The notes: generated from the sequence alone by a model not told the origin. Shown: positions 8,886 to 17,328, counted from the first letter of the stretch. The stretch is DNA of 64,000 nt from an uncultured Kiritimatiellota bacterium (GCA_934621385.1 CAKTUI010000004.1:1-64000), one strand, 5' to 3'. Numbers and translations are program-made.

Positions 8886-10688
8886 TCACATATTGCCGAT
8901 GACGGCCTTGATGCGGCGAACGCCAGCGGACGAGGACTGCTCCTTCAGAATCTTGAAGCTGCCGAGTTCGCGCGTGTTCGCCACGTGCGGGCCGCAGCAG
9001 ATTTCCTTCGAGACGTCGCCAATCGAATAGAGCGAGACCTGGTCGCCGTACTTCGCGCCGAAGAGCGCCATCGCACCATCCTTCTTCGCATCCTCGACCG
9101 TCGTCATCTTCTTCGTGACGTCAATGCCCTGGGCAATCCATTCGTTGACGAGCTTCTCGACCTCGGCAATCTGCTCGGGGGTCATCTTCTCGGGCCAGGT
9201 GAAGTCGAAGCGCAGGCGTTCCGCCGTGATGTTCGAGCCCTTCTGGTTCGCCGTCGGGCCAAGAACCTTGTGGAGGGCGGCATGGAGAAGGTGCGTCGCC
9301 GTGTGCATCCGCGTCACGACCTCGCTGTTGTCCTGAAGACCCGCCTTGAACGCACCCGCACTCGTCGTCCGCGACAGTTCCTGGTGCTTGCGGTTCGCCT
9401 CGTCAAAGCCCTCCTTGTCGACCGTCAGTCCCGCCTTGTCCGCCATTTCAAGCGTCATCTCGAACGGGAAGCCGAACGTGTCGTAGAGCTTGAACGCCGT
9501 CTTGCCGCTGATCTGCGACTGCCCGTGGACCTTGAGCTGTTCGGCGACCTTGTTGAACATCGCCTCGCCCTTGTCCAGCGTCTGGTTGAACCGGCACTCC
9601 TCCGCCTCAAGGTCCTTGCGGCACTGCTCAAGGTTCACCGCCAATTCGGGATAGACGTGGTTGTACTTCGCGCAAATGACCTCGGCAAGCTTCACCGTAA
9701 AGCCCGGCGCAATGCCGAGGAAGCGGCTGTAGCGCACGGCGCGGCGAATGAGACGGCGCAGCACGTAGTTCGCACCGACGTTGCCCGGCTTCACGCCGCC
9801 CTTCGGGTCGCAGAGGATGAACGTCGCCGTGCGCATGTGGTCGGCGATAATCCGCCGCGCCCGAAGCGCCAGTTCCGCATCCTCGGGCTTCACCGTCGAA
9901 AGTTCGTTAATCGCCTTCATGATGGGCGCGAAGATCTCGGTGTCGTAGACGGTCGGCGCACCGCTCAGCATGCAGACCGTGCGCTCGACACCCATGCCCG
10001 TATCCACGTTGTGCCGCCCGAGCGGCTCGAACTTGCCCTCCGCATTCTTGTTGTACTGCATGAAGACATTGTTCCAAATCTCAATGTACTTGCCGCAGTG
10101 GCAGCCGGGACGGCAATTCGGCCCGCAGGACGGCTTGTGCGTGTCGATGAACATCTCGGTGTCGGGACCGCACGGACCGGTCGTGCCAGCCGGGCCCCAC
10201 CAGTTGTCCTCACGCGGCAGAGGAAAGATGTGGCTTTCGGGCAGTCCCTGCTTCTTCCAGAGCTCAATCGCCTCGTCGTCACGCGGAATGCCATCCTCGC
10301 CCGCAAAGACCGTCACGTACAGATCCGCCGGATCGAAGCCGAGCTTCGTCGTCAGGAACTCGAAGCTCCAGGCAATCGCCTCCGGCTTGAAGTAGTCATT
10401 GAGCGACCAGTTGCCAAGCATCTCGAAGAACGTCAGGTGCGCCGCGTCGCCCACTTCGTCGATGTCGCCCGTGCGGACGCACTTCTGGACGTCCGTCAGA
10501 CGCTTGCCCGCCGGGTGTTCCTGGGCACCCATCAGGTACGGCACGAGCGGGTGCATGCCCGCCGTCGTGAAGAGGACCGTCGGGTCATTCTCGGGAATCA
10601 CCGATGCCCCGGGGATAATCTTGTGCCCCTTCGACTCAAAAAACTTCAGATACAGGTCGCGGAGTTCATCCGCCGTCAAATTCTTCAT
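8886..10688 (-). CDS. alaS: Alanyl-tRNA synthetase lacking the C-terminal (C-Ala) domain
   Basis: About 600 residues against the usual 860-880 for bacterial AlaRS. The class II catalytic core is intact: FESKGHKIIPGASVIP, FTTAGMHPLVPYLMG, HLTFFEMLGNWSLNDYF, EIWNNVFMQYN and GANYVLRRLIRRAVRYSR. The editing domain is present with both metal motifs, HTATHLLHAAL and CCGPHVANTRELG. The protein ends right after RRIKAVIGNM, where others continue into the DHHA1/C-Ala oligomerisation domain. A stop and tmk follow immediately, so the C-terminal domain is truly absent here. Two ATGs lie at 10691 and 10688 behind AGGTGG (10693-10698); the second has the better spacing. First gene of the operon running to rsmE. 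Confidence 0.93.
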   Translation of the reverse strand: MKNLTADELRDLYLKFFESKGHKIIPGASVIPENDPTVLFTTAGMHPLVPYLMGAQEHPAGKRLTDVQKCVRTGDIDEVGDAAHLTFFEMLGNWSLNDYFKPEAIAWSFEFLTTKLGFDPADLYVTVFAGEDGIPRDDEAIELWKKQGLPESHIFPLPREDNWWGPAGTTGPCGPDTEMFIDTHKPSCGPNCRPGCHCGKYIEIWNNVFMQYNKNAEGKFEPLGRHNVDTGMGVERTVCMLSGAPTVYDTEIFAPIMKAINELSTVKPEDAELALRARRIIADHMRTATFILCDPKGGVKPGNVGANYVLRRLIRRAVRYSRFLGIAPGFTVKLAEVICAKYNHVYPELAVNLEQCRKDLEAEECRFNQTLDKGEAMFNKVAEQLKVHGQSQISGKTAFKLYDTFGFPFEMTLEMADKAGLTVDKEGFDEANRKHQELSRTTSAGAFKAGLQDNSEVVTRMHTATHLLHAALHKVLGPTANQKGSNITAERLRFDFTWPEKMTPEQIAEVEKLVNEWIAQGIDVTKKMTTVEDAKKDGAMALFGAKYGDQVSLYSIGDVSKEICCGPHVANTRELGSFKILKEQSSSAGVRRIKAVIGNM

Positions 10689-10718
10689 CATTCCACCTCA
10701 ATTCCTTAGGTTCTGTAT

Positions 10719-10727
10719 ATTTTACCA
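10719..10727 (-). promoter_or_regulatory. Extended -10 (TGGTAAAAT) for alaS
   Basis: The minus strand reads TGGTAAAAT, with its last base 30 nt before the start codon at 10688. Unlike several other promoters here, it leaves room for a short leader containing the AGGTGG ribosome-binding site. Confidence 0.55.
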
Positions 10728-10776
10728 AAAAAACCGTCCGTGCGGCACAAGGACCTTTCCCTTCAGATTCTATGAA

Positions 10777-12060
10777 CTACTGGCGGACAATGCCCGCACC
10801 GAGGGCCGAAAGCTCCCGCTCAATCGCCACATAGCCGCGATCCACCGTCTCGGCGTTCAGGATGCGCGTCTCTCCCTTCGCCGCCAGTGCCGCGATGACA
10901 AGCGCAATGCCCGCCCGGATGTCGGGCGAACTCACCTTCGAGCCGTACAGTTGCGAAGGCCCGGTCACAAGGACGCGGTGCGGGTCGCACTGGACAATCT
11001 TCGCCCCCATCTGCTTGAGATGGTCGACGAAGTAGAGGCGCGACTCGAACATCTTCTCGAAGAAGAGGCACGTCCCTCGCGCCTGGGTCGCAAGAACGAC
11101 CAGCACGCTCATCATGTCCGATGGAAACGCCGGCCACGGGCCGTCCCCGATGGAGGGAATCGCATCGCCAAGGTCGTACTTCATCTTCAGCCGTTTCTTC
11201 GGCACATAGCGCAGGGTCTTGGCCCGCGCATCGATTGTCCAGGTCACGCCAAAGCGGGCGAACGCACCCGAAAGCACCACGAATGGCTCGGGGTCGATGC
11301 CGGTCAGGGTCAGCTCACCCCCCGTCACCGCCGCCGCGACAATGTAGCTGCCCGCCTCGATGTAGTCGCACCCGACACGCGCCGTGCAGCCGCCCAGCCG
11401 CTCAACCCCCTCGACCTCGATGCGATTCGTGCCAGCCCCCGAGACCTTCGCCCCCATGGCGTTCAGCATCGCGGCAAGGTCAACGACGTGCGGTTCGCAC
11501 GCCGCGTTGTAGATGATGGACTTCCCATGCGCGAGCACGCTCGCCATCAGGATGTTCTCCGTCGCCGTCACGCTCGCCTCGTCCAAGAGGATGTGCGTCC
11601 CCTTCAATTCGCCCTTCAGCCGCAGGGCCGTACGCCCCACCGTCGCCTTCGCGCCGAGGGCACGGAAGCCGGCGAAATGCGTGTCAAGTCGGCGATGACC
11701 GATGGCATCGCCGCCGGGCGGCGGAAGCGAGGCTCGTCCGGCGCGGGCCAGAAGCGGCCCCGCAAAGAGAAAACTCGTACGGATCCGCGCCGCCAGTGCC
11801 GGGGGAATCCGTGCACTGCGGAGTTTCGCGGTCGTCAGCGTCACCGTCCCGGCCGCACGGTCGCGGACAACGGTTGTGCCAAAGCCCTTCGCCGCCTGCA
11901 GCATCGACTCGACGTCGGCAATGTCGGGCACGTTGGTCAGCGTGACCGGTTCGGACGTCATCAATGCCGCAGCAATCATCGGCAACGCGGCATTCTTGTT
12001 CCCGGAAACCGCATGCGTCCCCGAGATGACCTTGCGGCCCTGAATGATGAATGCACCCAT
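10777..12060 (-). CDS. murA: UDP-N-acetylglucosamine 1-carboxyvinyltransferase with Asp at the active-site Cys position
   Basis: This is the 427-residue first enzyme of peptidoglycan precursor synthesis, transferring enolpyruvate from PEP to UDP-GlcNAc. Key segments are VSGNKNAALPMIAAAL (catalytic Lys-Asn), RTSFLFAGPLLAR, LPPPGGDAIGHRRLDTHF and FPSDMMSVLVVLATQA. In most bacteria the loop reads GGCxIG; here it is GGDAIG, with Asp at residue 118 (codon 11707-11709). This is the Cys-to-Asp form known from mycobacteria and chlamydiae, whose MurA is not inactivated by fosfomycin. The start at 12060 leaves 4 bp after the upstream TrkA gene and matches the family N-terminus (FIIQGRKVISGTHAVSG). Confidence 0.94.
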   Translation of the reverse strand: MGAFIIQGRKVISGTHAVSGNKNAALPMIAAALMTSEPVTLTNVPDIADVESMLQAAKGFGTTVVRDRAAGTVTLTTAKLRSARIPPALAARIRTSFLFAGPLLARAGRASLPPPGGDAIGHRRLDTHFAGFRALGAKATVGRTALRLKGELKGTHILLDEASVTATENILMASVLAHGKSIIYNAACEPHVVDLAAMLNAMGAKVSGAGTNRIEVEGVERLGGCTARVGCDYIEAGSYIVAAAVTGGELTLTGIDPEPFVVLSGAFARFGVTWTIDARAKTLRYVPKKRLKMKYDLGDAIPSIGDGPWPAFPSDMMSVLVVLATQARGTCLFFEKMFESRLYFVDHLKQMGAKIVQCDPHRVLVTGPSQLYGSKVSSPDIRAGIALVIAALAAKGETRILNAETVDRGYVAIERELSALGAGIVRQ

Positions 12061-12064
12061 GCCG

Positions 12065-12727
12065 TTATTCCGAGAGCTCGTCGAGCTTGCGTGTTTCGCC
12101 GAAGACAATCAGCCGATCATCCGACTGGAGGACATCCTCCTGGGGACGCGGAATCAACACCTTGCGCGGCTTCTTCGGATCCTCATCCGCACGGCGGATG
12201 CAGAGCACGGTGACCCCGGTGCGCTTACGCAGATCCGCCGCCGCAAGCGTCAGCCCACGCGCCTCCTCCGGCACCGCAATCTCGGCAATCGAATAGCCGT
12301 CCGAAACCTCCAGAAAGTCGACGACGGAATGGTTCGCAATGGCCCGCGCCAGGCGATGGGCACTGTCGCGGTCGGGATAAACGACTGAATCGGCACCGAT
12401 GCGCCGGAGAATGCGTCCGTGCAGTTCGCTGGTCGCCTTTGAAACGACCGTCTGGACGCCAAGTTCCTTGCAGTTCGCCGTGGCCATAATCGAGGCCTCG
12501 ACATTCGACCCAATGGCCACGACGACGGCATCGCACTCGCCGAACCCGGCCTCCTCCAGCACGTGCGGCTGCGTCGCGTCACCCTGAAGGGCCGTCGCGA
12601 ATTCGCTCGCACTCTGCATCGCCGGACGATTCCGATCGATGAGCAGGACTTCCGTTCCCGCATTCGCGAGCGACTCCGCCAGCGACAGCCCGAACCGCCC
12701 CGCACCAATAATTCCTATCCTCTTCAT
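12065..12727 (-). CDS. TrkA/KtrA-family potassium channel regulatory subunit
   Basis: This 220-residue protein has an N-terminal RCK domain with a nucleotide-binding Rossmann motif (IGIIGAGRFGLSLAESL) and GDATQPHVLEEAGF. A C-terminal RCK_C part follows, including IAVPEEARGLTL, the TGVTVLCIRR segment and a terminal LQSDDRLIVFGE. Such proteins gate Trk/Ktr K+ uptake channels according to nucleotide or c-di-AMP binding. No membrane subunit (TrkH/KtrB) is adjacent. It overlaps the OppD-type ATPase gene by 4 bp and precedes murA by 4 bp, so the three are probably co-transcribed. Confidence 0.88.
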   Translation of the reverse strand: MKRIGIIGAGRFGLSLAESLANAGTEVLLIDRNRPAMQSASEFATALQGDATQPHVLEEAGFGECDAVVVAIGSNVEASIMATANCKELGVQTVVSKATSELHGRILRRIGADSVVYPDRDSAHRLARAIANHSVVDFLEVSDGYSIAEIAVPEEARGLTLAAADLRKRTGVTVLCIRRADEDPKKPRKVLIPRPQEDVLQSDDRLIVFGETRKLDELSE

Positions 12728-13524
12728 TTGAACTCCATTTTCCGCGCCTCGGCAATCAGATTCTGCGAATAGGGATGCACCGGATGCGCGAAGAACGCCG
12801 CCGGGTCGTCCGCCGTCTCAACGACGCGCCCCGCCTTCATCACCGCAATTTTCGTCGCCATCTGCGACACGACGCCCAGGTCGTGCGTGATGAGCAGGAT
12901 GCCCGAATGGGCGCGGTGCAGGCGGCGCATCAGGCGCAGGACCTGTGCCTGAACCGTCACATCCAGTGCCGTCGTCGGCTCGTCCGCAATCACGAGATCG
13001 GGGTCGAGCATCAGAGCCATCGCAATCATCACGCGCTGCTGCATGCCGCCCGAAAGCTCGTGCGGATAGGCCCGCGCCCGAAGTTCCGGGTCGGGAATCC
13101 CAACGCGCCCCAGCCACTCAATGGACATCTCCCGTGCCGCCTTCCGCGAAAGGCGTTCGTGCAGGCGCACCGTCTCGACAAGCTGGTCACCGATGCGGTG
13201 CAGGGGCGAGAGCGACCCGACGGGATCCTGAAAGACCACGCCGATTTTCTTGCCGCGCAAGCGGCGAAGGTCCGCCAGCGGCATCTTGAGCGTATCCACG
13301 CCGTCCAGCAGAATCCGCCCCGACGGATAGAATGCAGGCGGACTCGGCAGGAGCCGCGCCACGCTCATTGCGACTGAACTCTTGCCGCTGCCGGACTCCC
13401 CGACAACGCCCAAGACTTCACCGCGATTGAGCGTCAGGTTGACGTCAACTGCGGCTTCCGTCACAACGCCCTCGTCATTGCGAAACGAGACGCTCAAGTT
13501 GCTGATGTCCAGTAGCACATGCAT
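12724..13524 (-). CDS. OppD/DppD-type ABC transporter ATP-binding protein
   Basis: The 266-residue protein has all ABC ATPase motifs: Walker [14 protein letters not shown]-loop [13 protein letters not shown], signature [11 protein letters not shown], Walker [19 protein letters not shown] and the switch His in [10 protein letters not shown]. The QDPxxSLxP and C-terminal HPYSQNL motifs mark the oligopeptide/dipeptide/nickel importer subfamily. No permease or binding protein lies nearby, so it is an orphan ATPase in this window. The -10 element abuts the ATG at 13524. The real start may therefore be the in-frame GTG two codons later, giving a leaderless message. Confidence 0.9.
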   Translation of the reverse strand: MHVLLDISNLSVSFRNDEGVVTEAAVDVNLTLNRGEVLGVVGESGSGKSSVAMSVARLLPSPPAFYPSGRILLDGVDTLKMPLADLRRLRGKKIGVVFQDPVGSLSPLHRIGDQLVETVRLHERLSRKAAREMSIEWLGRVGIPDPELRARAYPHELSGGMQQRVMIAMALMLDPDLVIADEPTTALDVTVQAQVLRLMRRLHRAHSGILLITHDLGVVSQMATKIAVMKAGRVVETADDPAAFFAHPVHPYSQNLIAEARKMEFK

Positions 13525-13560
13525 ATTCTACCATAAAACCGCAAACTCGGGGGCTTGCGC
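13525..13560 (-). promoter_or_regulatory. Promoter of the OppD-type gene: TGGTAGAAT plus upstream GC-rich element
   Basis: The minus strand reads TGGTAGAAT at 13525-13533, directly adjoining the ATG at 13524. Ten bases upstream of the -10 hexamer lies a copy (13539-13560) of an element whose plus-strand core is CTCGGGGGCTTGCGC. The same element lies upstream of three other TGGTA-type promoters (25603-25624, 33670-33691 and 36386-36407). Confidence 0.55.
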
Positions 13561-13687
13561 GGCGGTTTAGACATTCCCGTGTGCCGCGAGACGGCCTTCT
13601 GTGCCTTCAGTGGCAAAGACAACCGACCCCAATTTCGTGTCGTCCGTGGTCCAGTTCTTCTCCCGGGCGCGGCGCTTCTGCGGCGGA

Positions 13688-14006
13688 AAGTCCGCACGAC
13701 TCAAAAGTTGAGACAGGCGGAGACGAAAACCGAGACAGGCGGACTTCGGCTCTCCCCTTGCCGAAAAAATGTCGCCGCGAGGAACGAAAATCGCGAAACG
13801 GACGGGATTTCAGCCCGAAAACGCGGCAGTTGGACGCCATTCCCCGGACGAAAGATGGAAGGTCCTCACGACTTCGAGGCAAAGTCAGGCTGTCTCAAAA
13901 GTCGAGTCAGCCTGACTCAGGGTCGGAGTCAGCCTGTCTCGGCATCAGAGTCAGCCTGACTCGAAGTCGGAGACAGCCTGTCTCAACTTTTGAGTCAGGC
14001 TGTCTT
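13688..14006. repeat. Tandem palindrome array B (exact 22 bp period)
   Basis: Six units start at 13882, 13904, 13926, 13948, 13970 and 13992, always 22 bp apart. The 15 bp core is GAGTCAGCCTGACTC, with arms GAGTCA/TGACTC. The fifth unit is GAGACAGCCTGTCTC: both arms changed together, so the dyad is kept. Units 1, 3 and 6 are mixed forms. Linkers are 7 bp and mostly unrelated. Three degenerate units with the same period precede it at 13688, 13710 and 13732. The stretch 13697-13717 is also inverted relative to 13974-13994. The gap 13750-13880 between the two blocks shows nothing clear. No repeat-spacer layout of a CRISPR kind is present. Confidence 0.88.
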
Positions 14007-14022
14007 TTCCCCTCCCCACGGC

Positions 14023-14059
14023 AAAAAAAGACGGACGGAGGCCGCTCGACCTCCGTCCG
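14023..14059 (-). terminator. Intrinsic terminator of a small minus-strand unit
   Basis: On the minus strand a perfect 10 bp stem (CGGACGGAGG with CCTCCGTCCG, 14032-14059) with an 8-base loop is followed by seven T (14023-14029). This is a strong Rho-independent terminator. It lies about 290 bases downstream of the promoter at 14324. Confidence 0.85.
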
Positions 14060-14318
14060 AATCCCTGATTTCGGGCCTTTCGCCCGCGTCTCACCCCAGC
14101 TTTCGCGCCGGAAGCGCCGCCCGCCGCAGCACAAGCCACGGCCCGCGCATCCGCACACAGCGGATCGCCAGCAGTCCGTCCGGCGAAACCCGTTCCGTCG
14201 GCCTTTCATCCATCGCGACCCTGCCCACTCGGCAGCCGTCGCGGCCTACTTCACCGTTTCCTCTTCGCACCGGACGCGAGGCCTCCACATGAAGACCTCG
14301 TTCCAATCCAAACAACGG
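14030..14318 (-). ncRNA. Candidate small RNA or short-peptide transcript between tsaE and array B
   Basis: A TGGTATAAT promoter (14324-14332) and a strong terminator (14023-14059) bound a transcript of about 290 nt. I find no protein family in it. The possible frames are a 14-codon ORF starting ATGTGGAGG near 14292, a 40-codon ORF starting MDERPTERVSPDG near 14213, and a TTG-initiated frame of 74 codons. I looked for and did not find the conserved segments of RNase P RNA, tmRNA or SRP RNA. It may be a regulatory RNA or a leader-type small-peptide unit. Confidence 0.4.
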
Positions 14319-14323
14319 CGGAT

Positions 14324-14332
14324 ATTATACCA
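14324..14332 (-). promoter_or_regulatory. TGGTATAAT promoter inside the end of tsaE
   Basis: A full-consensus extended -10 on the minus strand just past the tsaE stop codon. It points to the 290-base terminated unit, not to a recognised gene. No good -35 hexamer is visible, as expected for an extended -10 promoter. Confidence 0.6.
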
Positions 14333-14341
14333 CAAATTTCG

Positions 14342-14764
14342 TCAGTTGAAGACGATGCGACGATTTTCTTCTCCATCCAAGTGGGTGAAGACAATGTGCC
14401 GCGCCGTAGGTGGAATCAGCGAACCGGCACGTTCGGGCCATTCGACGACGAGAATTGCCCCACGCGCAAGGTAGTCCTCCCAGCCTATCGCCTCCACGTC
14501 ATCCTCGCCCTTCAGGCGGTAGAGATCCATGTGCACCAGCAAACGGTCGCCTTCTCCCAGGTGTTCCTGGACGATGCAGAACGTCGGCGAGGTCACGCGC
14601 CCCCTGACCTTCAGGGCCGCCGCGAGTCCCTGCGTGAACGTGGTCTTGCCCGCCCCGAGATCCCCCTCAAGGCAGACGACGTCACCGGGGTGCAGCGTCG
14701 CGGCAAATGCCTTCGCCAAGCCCCAGGTTTCCTCGACCGAATGGACGACAAACTCACCTTTCAT
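14342..14764 (-). CDS. tsaE: tRNA threonylcarbamoyladenosine biosynthesis ATPase TsaE
   Basis: This 140-residue protein has a P-loop CLEGDLGAGKTTFTQGLA, then VTSPTFCIVQEH, LVHMDLYRL, EAIGWEDYLARGAILVVEWPER, which is the complete TsaE signature. TsaE works with TsaB and TsaD to form t6A at position 37 of ANN-decoding tRNAs. Its start overlaps the 2-hydroxyacid dehydrogenase gene by 4 bp. The other tsa genes are not in this window. Confidence 0.94.
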   Translation of the reverse strand: MKGEFVVHSVEETWGLAKAFAATLHPGDVVCLEGDLGAGKTTFTQGLAAALKVRGRVTSPTFCIVQEHLGEGDRLLVHMDLYRLKGEDDVEAIGWEDYLARGAILVVEWPERAGSLIPPTARHIVFTHLDGEENRRIVFN

Positions 14765-15648
14765 GCCAAAAGACCCTCCTTCTTCAGTTCCTCAAAACAG
14801 TCCGAGACATAGTGCGGATAAAAGGCCGACGCGTGCGGAAGCCGCACAAGGTTCGGAATTTCACCGGCGATGAGACGATCTGCCGCGAGCGGCTCGTCCT
14901 TGAAGACGTCCAGCAAGGCTCCGGCAATCCTTCCGCCCTTCAGAGCCTTGACGAGCGCAACCTCATCCACCGCATTGCCGCGCCCGACGTTGATGACGAC
15001 GCAACGGCGCGGCACCTTGGCGAGCAAGCGTGCGTCGACGAGGTTGTCCGTCCCCGTGTCTCCCGGCAACGCGGCAATCAGCCAGTCCGCCGTGCGAACC
15101 GCCGCGTCCAACTGCCCGAAATTCTTCCGCCGAATCCCGGTGATACGAACGCCGAGAGCCTGGAGTTTTGCCCCAATCGCCCGGCCAATGCGTCCGAACC
15201 CGAGGATGACGGCATGGGTTCCGGCGAGGCAGTAGCTCGTCGAGGAGAGGTCGACACGCGGCCAACACTTCGGACTGCGCATCGCGGCAACGATTCCCCG
15301 GCACCAGGCGAGGGCCATCCCGACCACTGTCTCGGCAATGGCCGCGCCATGAAAGCCGCCGAAGTGGATCGTCACGCCCGCAGGTCCCGTCTTCGGCAGG
15401 AGTTCCTGTCCGGCGGCGGGTGTCGCGAGGACGCGCAGTTTCGGTGCCCGTGCGAACCAGTCCGACGAAAAATTCCAGACGATGGCGTGGGTTGCCGTGG
15501 GCAAGGCCTTGAGAAACGCCGCCTCGCTCGTGGCCCGAACGATGCGACTCCCCTTCGGAATCATCCGCCGCAAGGCGTGAAGATCGGTCTCGTGCACACG
15601 GAAGCAGCTCTCCGGCCACTCCAGCCAAATCAGATAGGTATTCCTCAT
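14761..15648 (-). CDS. D-isomer-specific 2-hydroxyacid dehydrogenase family protein
   Basis: The 295-residue protein has the NAD-binding motif VILGFGRIGRAIG. The catalytic Arg-Glu-His set is visible in VVINVGRGNAVDEVAL (Arg), LLDVFKDEPL (Glu) and VRLPHASAF (His). The N-terminal substrate domain is present (HAIVWNFSSDWF). Family members reduce 2-keto acids or oxidise phosphoglycerate and related acids; the substrate here is unknown. It overlaps the acyl-AMP ligase and tsaE by 4 bp each. That places it in the same operon, but does not by itself tie it to lipid metabolism. Confidence 0.85.
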   Translation of the reverse strand: MRNTYLIWLEWPESCFRVHETDLHALRRMIPKGSRIVRATSEAAFLKALPTATHAIVWNFSSDWFARAPKLRVLATPAAGQELLPKTGPAGVTIHFGGFHGAAIAETVVGMALAWCRGIVAAMRSPKCWPRVDLSSTSYCLAGTHAVILGFGRIGRAIGAKLQALGVRITGIRRKNFGQLDAAVRTADWLIAALPGDTGTDNLVDARLLAKVPRRCVVINVGRGNAVDEVALVKALKGGRIAGALLDVFKDEPLAADRLIAGEIPNLVRLPHASAFYPHYVSDCFEELKKEGLLA

Positions 15649-17306
15649 TCGTCCAGACTCCCCTTGTAGGTGACGCGGCGGACCTTGCCGATGGCCGTGC
15701 GCTCAAGCGGCTCGTGGGAGACGACGACCTTGCGCACCCGCTTGTAGTCCGCGAGTTCCGCGCACCGTTCCTGGACGCGCTTGGTCGTTTGTGCCTCCAT
15801 CTCGGTCCACGAGGGCTTCGTTCCGCCGCCCTGCGCGGCGAACCAGTCCTCGTCCGGATAGACGATGGCCCCGACCCGCTCGCCAGGCACACCGCCCTGC
15901 ATGTAGCCGACGACAATGACATCCTTCACGCAGGGTTCCTTTGCAAGGACGGTCTCGACCTCTTCCGGGTAGATGTTCTTGCCCTCCCGATTGACGATGA
16001 GTGCCTTCTTGCGTCCACGGATGGTGATGAGACCATCCTCGTCAATGGAAGCGAGGTCGCCCGTGGCCAGCCATTCGCCGTCGAAGGCCTCCCGGGTCGC
16101 CGCCTCATTGTGGAAATAGCCCTTCATGACATTCGGACCCTTGACCTGCAGTTCGCCCACGCCGGACGCGTTGACATCGGCGAGACGAACCTCGACGCCC
16201 GCGCACGGCTTGCCAATCGTGCCGATTTTCGTGCACGTCGAGCTGGTCACCGAGACGATGGGGGCGCACTCGGTCAGTCCATAGCCCTCGACAAAATTGA
16301 CGTGGAGCTTGCGGAAGCACTCCAGCACATGCCGAGGGCAAGGTGCGCCGCCCGTAACCATGTAGCGCAGCCGTCCGCCCAGTTTCAGCAGCACCATGTG
16401 CATGACGGGGCCGCGCAGGCCAATCGCCATCAGAAAGCGGGCAAGCCGTGACTCCTTCAGTCCGCTCTGGATCTTGTCGTAGAGTTTCTCCGCAAGAAGC
16501 GGCACGGCGAAGATGACGGATGGCCGCAGGAGGCGAATGTCGCGCCCAACGGTCCGCAGGGACTCCACGAACAGCATCGCGGCGCCCGGAATCATGGAAA
16601 CCACGAAATTGGCCGTGAAACTAAAGGCGTGGAAGAGCGGCAGAACGACCAGAAAGCCGTCCTTCTCGTTGAGATCGGCCCCGAATGTCCGAATGCCCCC
16701 TTCGGCATCCGAACAGAAGTTCCGGTGCGTGAGCATCGCCCCCTTCGGCTTGCCCGTCGTTCCCGACGTGTAGATGATGGAGGCCACGTCCTCCGTCTGC
16801 GCGACATGCGCATCGTACCAGGCTCCGCCGCCCGCTATGCGCAGACTGTTGCACCCGACGACGGGAATCACGCCAATCTTCTGTCCGTCGAAGATAATTC
16901 CGTCCACGACCACGATGCCCCGGAGTTTCGGAAGCTTCGGAACGAGATTCATCATCATGCGCAGGTGCGCGGCATCCGTCGTCACGACCACCGCCTCCGC
17001 GTCCCTGAGGATGTACTCGACCTCCCCGTCGTGAAGCTTCGGGTCAATCGGCACGACGGCGAGGCCAGCCCCGGACTGTGCCTGATAGCACTCAACCCAG
17101 GCGGGGGAGTTGCCGAGAATCATCGCAACGTTCTCCGCCCCAGGTTTCAGCCCGAATCGCGACCCGTACCCCTCGGCCAACTCGCGCACGCGGGCGAGGA
17201 GTTCACTCCATGTCCGTGTGCACCACACCTTATTCTCGCACCAGCGCAGGGCGACCCGATTGGGCCGCTCGCGGGCATTTTGCTCCAAAAGTCCTCTTAT
17301 CGTCAT
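15645..17306 (-). CDS. AMP-dependent acyl ligase (acyl-CoA or acyl-ACP synthetase)
   Basis: The 553-residue adenylate-forming enzyme has the P-loop IIYTSGTTGKPKGAMLTHRN, the VEGYGLTECAP motif, the WLATGDLASIDEDG hinge Asp and the catalytic Lys in TAIGKVRR. These activate fatty acids as acyl-adenylates. The neighbouring LplT-PlsC fusion makes an acyl-ACP synthetase role like that of the Aas C-terminal domain plausible, with the Aas functions split over two genes. The start was set to 17306. An upstream ATG at 17330 overlaps the -10 hexamer, and the first codons after 17306 (MTIRGLLEQNARERPNR) match the family. Confidence 0.87.
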   Translation of the reverse strand: MTIRGLLEQNARERPNRVALRWCENKVWCTRTWSELLARVRELAEGYGSRFGLKPGAENVAMILGNSPAWVECYQAQSGAGLAVVPIDPKLHDGEVEYILRDAEAVVVTTDAAHLRMMMNLVPKLPKLRGIVVVDGIIFDGQKIGVIPVVGCNSLRIAGGGAWYDAHVAQTEDVASIIYTSGTTGKPKGAMLTHRNFCSDAEGGIRTFGADLNEKDGFLVVLPLFHAFSFTANFVVSMIPGAAMLFVESLRTVGRDIRLLRPSVIFAVPLLAEKLYDKIQSGLKESRLARFLMAIGLRGPVMHMVLLKLGGRLRYMVTGGAPCPRHVLECFRKLHVNFVEGYGLTECAPIVSVTSSTCTKIGTIGKPCAGVEVRLADVNASGVGELQVKGPNVMKGYFHNEAATREAFDGEWLATGDLASIDEDGLITIRGRKKALIVNREGKNIYPEEVETVLAKEPCVKDVIVVGYMQGGVPGERVGAIVYPDEDWFAAQGGGTKPSWTEMEAQTTKRVQERCAELADYKRVRKVVVSHEPLERTAIGKVRRVTYKGSLDE

Positions 17307-17328
17307 ATCTTGATTCAAAACGCGTGAC

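Noticed and set aside
8376..10709. Very long open frame on the plus strand opposite alaS and tmk (also opposite the genes at 90-1745 and 48282-50696)
   Set aside because: These frames mirror well-supported genes on the other strand; GC-rich codon use leaves the complementary frame open. Their Arg/His-rich translations match no family.
13688..14006. Array B (and A, C, D) as CRISPR arrays
   Set aside because: Unit length is only 22 bp with 4-8 bp linkers, no 25-40 bp spacers, and no cas genes in the window.
14030..14318. RNase P RNA, tmRNA or SRP RNA in the small terminated units
   Set aside because: None of the conserved core segments of these RNAs was found in the three units; only short purine-rich stretches resemble them.
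13581..14474. A continuous plus-strand frame through array B
   Set aside because: It reads through tandem palindromes and a terminator, and its protein is low-complexity Ser/Arg/Gln without family resemblance.
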